Source of the DNA: an uncultured bacterium
GTDB lineage: Bacteria; Edwardsbacteria; AC1; EtOH8
Length of the DNA: 6,450 nt
Direction: 5' to 3'
Assembly: GCA_937958665.1 (NCBI GenBank)
Contig: CALGNM010000118.1
Coordinates: 1-6,450 of the forward strand
A program made the position numbers and the translations under genes. The first letter of the stretch is position 1; every line of letters starts with the position of its first letter. Positions 5,306 through 6,450 of this stretch are shown one piece after another. Under the pieces are notes generated by a model that was given only the letters and a program-made list of their open reading frames with translations, made no database searches and had not been told where the DNA came from.

Positions 5306-6124
5306 GTGAAAAAACATATGAAATTAAAAAAGCCTACAATACTAGGTGTAGTAAACATTACTGAAGACAGCTTTTCAGATGGCGGCCTTTATTTGAATTA
5401 TGATAAAGCTATAGAGAAATCACTTCTACTTGTTAAGGATGGCGCTGACATAATTGATTTAGGAGCCGCTTCCAGTAATCCTGAATCAAAAGAAGTAAAG
5501 CCTCATGAGGAAATAATCCGTTTAAATGATGTCATCGACAAATTGCATTCTCAAAATATTTCAGTTTCTGTTGATTCATTCAAACCCGAAGTTCAAAAAT
5601 ATTTTTTAAAAAAGAATGTCCACTATTTAAATGACATTCAAGGGTTTCCATACGCAGAATTATATCCTGAATTGGCAGAATCTAATTGCAAACTCATTGT
5701 TATGCATTCCATACAGCGGCTTGGGAAAGCCCAAGTAATCGAAACTGTTCCCGAAAATATATTTAATGGAATAATTGATTTCTTTTCGCAACGAATAAAT
5801 TCACTTCAAAATTCAGGCGTTTCATCCGAAAGAATTATTTTAGACCCAGGGATGGGTTTCTTCTTAGGCTCTAACCCAGAAACGTCAATATATGTTTTGA
5901 AAAATATTTTTCGAGTAAAAGAATACTTTAAATTACCAATTCTTGTTTCGGTTTCTCGGAAATCTTTTTTAGGAACTATTGTTGGGCGAGGAGTCAACGA
6001 GCGAACGCCAGCGACCCTGGCTGCTGAAATTTATATAAGCTATATGGGTGTGGATTACATCCGTACGCATGATGTAAGAGCTTTAAGTGACGCATTAAAA
6101 GTGCTTGGGATGTTAAATTGCTAA
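5306..6124 (+). CDS. Dihydropteroate synthase, Sul-like (putative sulfonamide-insensitive)
   Basis: A 272-residue TIM-barrel enzyme joining p-aminobenzoate to hydroxymethyl-dihydropterin diphosphate in folate synthesis. All DHPS motifs are present: GVVNITEDSFSDGG (14-27), DGADIIDLGAASSNP (45-59), VDSFKPE (89-95), NDIQGFP (109-115), MHS (133-135), DPGMGFFLG (180-188), SVSRKSFLG (215-223) and YIRTHD (251-256). Several are those of Sul1-Sul3, not FolP: AASSNP instead of the FolP S-T-R-P type, LNDIQGFP, DPGMGFFLG-x-x-PETS, and VSRKSFLG. From memory the closest is Sul3. Sul enzymes differ from FolP by a Phe-Gly insertion in the p-aminobenzoate loop, which should map near 185-188. GTG at 5306 is chosen for AAGG eight bases upstream; ATG at 5318 has no ribosome site. 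Strong AT bias differs from the chromosome. Resistance itself is inferred. Confidence 0.9.
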   Translation: MKKHMKLKKPTILGVVNITEDSFSDGGLYLNYDKAIEKSLLLVKDGADIIDLGAASSNPESKEVKPHEEIIRLNDVIDKLHSQNISVSVDSFKPEVQKYFLKKNVHYLNDIQGFPYAELYPELAESNCKLIVMHSIQRLGKAQVIETVPENIFNGIIDFFSQRINSLQNSGVSSERIILDPGMGFFLGSNPETSIYVLKNIFRVKEYFKLPILVSVSRKSFLGTIVGRGVNERTPATLAAEIYISYMGVDYIRTHDVRALSDALKVLGMLNC

Positions 6125-6332
6125 TTTGTAATTGACAACCATTTCAAGATGGATTACGGTTTTATTATGCTGATCTATAACTTGGGAATACTAAGTTCTT
6201 AAAGGCGAAAAATAAGGTCTCTTGGTTTTGATGGAATAGATTGGGGTAATTGAAAATAAAGAGAATCAACCAACTCCCCTTAATGAGTGCCGCTCAATGC
6301 AAATAGAGAAGAGAATCGGCCGGGAAAAGAAA

Positions 6333-6346
6333 CGCTGTGGTTACGC
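6333..6346 (+). repeat. near-copy of the attC2 L' arm ahead of attC3
   Basis: CGCTGTGGTTACGC resembles CGCTGCGTGGTTACGC in the attC2 right arm (5125-5140), lacking two bases. It abuts the right end-repeat of cassette 3. It may be a relic of an older attC arm or of attC2-derived sequence carried with the cassette. Confidence 0.5.
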
Positions 6347-6359
6347 GCCATTTAACAGC

Positions 6360-6450
6360 GCCCAACAGGCAATAAAACTTCGTTCCCTTCGGTCACTACG
6401 CCCTTCGGGCAAATTGCCTTCGGCAACTTGTTTTATCGCCGGCCCGTTAT
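6360..6450 (+). other. attC site of cassette 3 (cut by window end)
   Basis: R'' GCCCAAC (6360-6366) is followed by GGCAATAAAAC (6368-6378), which pairs with GTTTTATCGCC (6430-6440) with one mismatch. A GGCCC spacer then leads to R', of which only GTTAT (6446-6450) lies in the window. The loop region holds three CTTCGG hairpins, including GCCCTTCGGGC and TTGCCTTCGGCAA, which fold very stably. Full length would be about 93 nt. GTTAT also starts the V. cholerae-type core, so a fourth cassette probably follows. Confidence 0.85.

Larger units (their letters stand above)
5147..6446 (+). mobile_element. Gene cassette 3 (Sul-like dihydropteroate synthase)
   Basis: A 1300-bp unit. The first core GTTGGGC (5146-5152) is the exact reverse complement of its own R'' GCCCAAC (6360-6366). 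It holds an AT-rich 159-nt leader, one gene (5306-6124), and a 235-nt 3' stretch before attC in which I see no gene. TTGACA at 6132-6137 in that stretch has no good -10 partner. End complementarity extends to 24 nt with two mismatches. Confidence 0.85.
1793..6450 (+). mobile_element. Integron-like element: recombinase, promoter, attI-like region and three cassettes
   Basis: The order is tyrosine recombinase, outward promoter, attI-like region, then three cassettes each ending in an attC-type site. The supporting evidence is that each cassette's first seven bases equal the reverse complement of its own R'' box, three times out of three. All cargo genes point away from the recombinase. The recombinase is in the same orientation as the cassettes, unlike class 1 integrons where intI is divergent. 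The array continues past the window end, which cuts the last R' core after five bases. The left limit is taken as the recombinase start because the sequence before it is chromosomal in character. Confidence 0.82.

Noticed and set aside
5306-6124. Housekeeping folP
   Set aside because: Motifs DPGMGFFLG, AASSNP and NDIQGFP are of Sul type, and the gene sits in a mobile cassette without folate operon neighbours.
6132-6168. Promoter downstream of the Sul-like gene
   Set aside because: TTGACA is perfect, but the nearest good -10 (TATTAT at 6163-6168) is 25 bases away, too far for sigma70.
2909-6450. CRISPR array
   Set aside because: The repeats are paired inverted cassette ends and attC sites of differing sequence, with no evenly spaced identical direct repeats.

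Overview
The window is a metagenome-style contig end. Bases 1-45 match the Illumina P5/TruSeq adapter from memory, so genuine sequence starts at about base 46. The first ~1.8 kb is GC-rich, vertically inherited-looking bacterial chromosome: a hot-dog acyl-CoA thioesterase on the minus strand, a divergent YjbQ/UPF0047 protein, and a response regulator of REC-DUF4388 (PATAN) type with a near-consensus promoter, an almost leaderless start and an intrinsic terminator. I cannot name the phylum. The gene mix and the unusual recombinase would suit a poorly cultured environmental bacterium.

From about 1.79 kb to the window end the sequence reads as an integron-like platform. A 360-residue tyrosine recombinase (1793-2875) has the full R-K-H-R-H-Y catalytic set. 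It is directly followed by a consensus sigma70 promoter (2876-2904) reading downstream, then by a 44-nt inverted repeat and related ACGCAC boxes (an attI-like region). Three gene cassettes follow, each bounded by a GTTRRRY-type core: cassette 1 at 3000-3875, cassette 2 at 3876-5146 and cassette 3 at 5147-6446. The assignment rests on an internal test. The first seven bases at each cassette's left junction (GTTAGTT, GTTAGCC, GTTGGGC) have their exact reverse complement (AACTAAC, GGCTAAC, GCCCAAC) as the R'' box near the same cassette's right end, as expected if each was once a circle with its own attC.

Cassette 1 carries a lincosamide/aminoglycoside-type nucleotidyltransferase. Cassette 2 carries two coupled genes, a small multi-pass membrane protein and a TIR-like (DUF1863/ThsB-like) protein, resembling a compact anti-phage signalling and effector pair. 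Cassette 3 carries a dihydropteroate synthase that looks like the sulfonamide-insensitive Sul family rather than housekeeping FolP. All cargo genes lie on the plus strand, the same direction as the recombinase and the promoter. Their base composition is lower in GC than the flanking chromosome and differs from cassette to cassette.

The most unusual points are these. The recombinase lacks the extra segment that marks IntI integron integrases and carries an extra N-terminal region. The cassette-end complementarity runs well past the 7-bp cores (up to 24 nt), with the same two-base AA/TG mismatch at the same position in all three cassettes. A Sul-type gene sits inside a true attC-bearing cassette.
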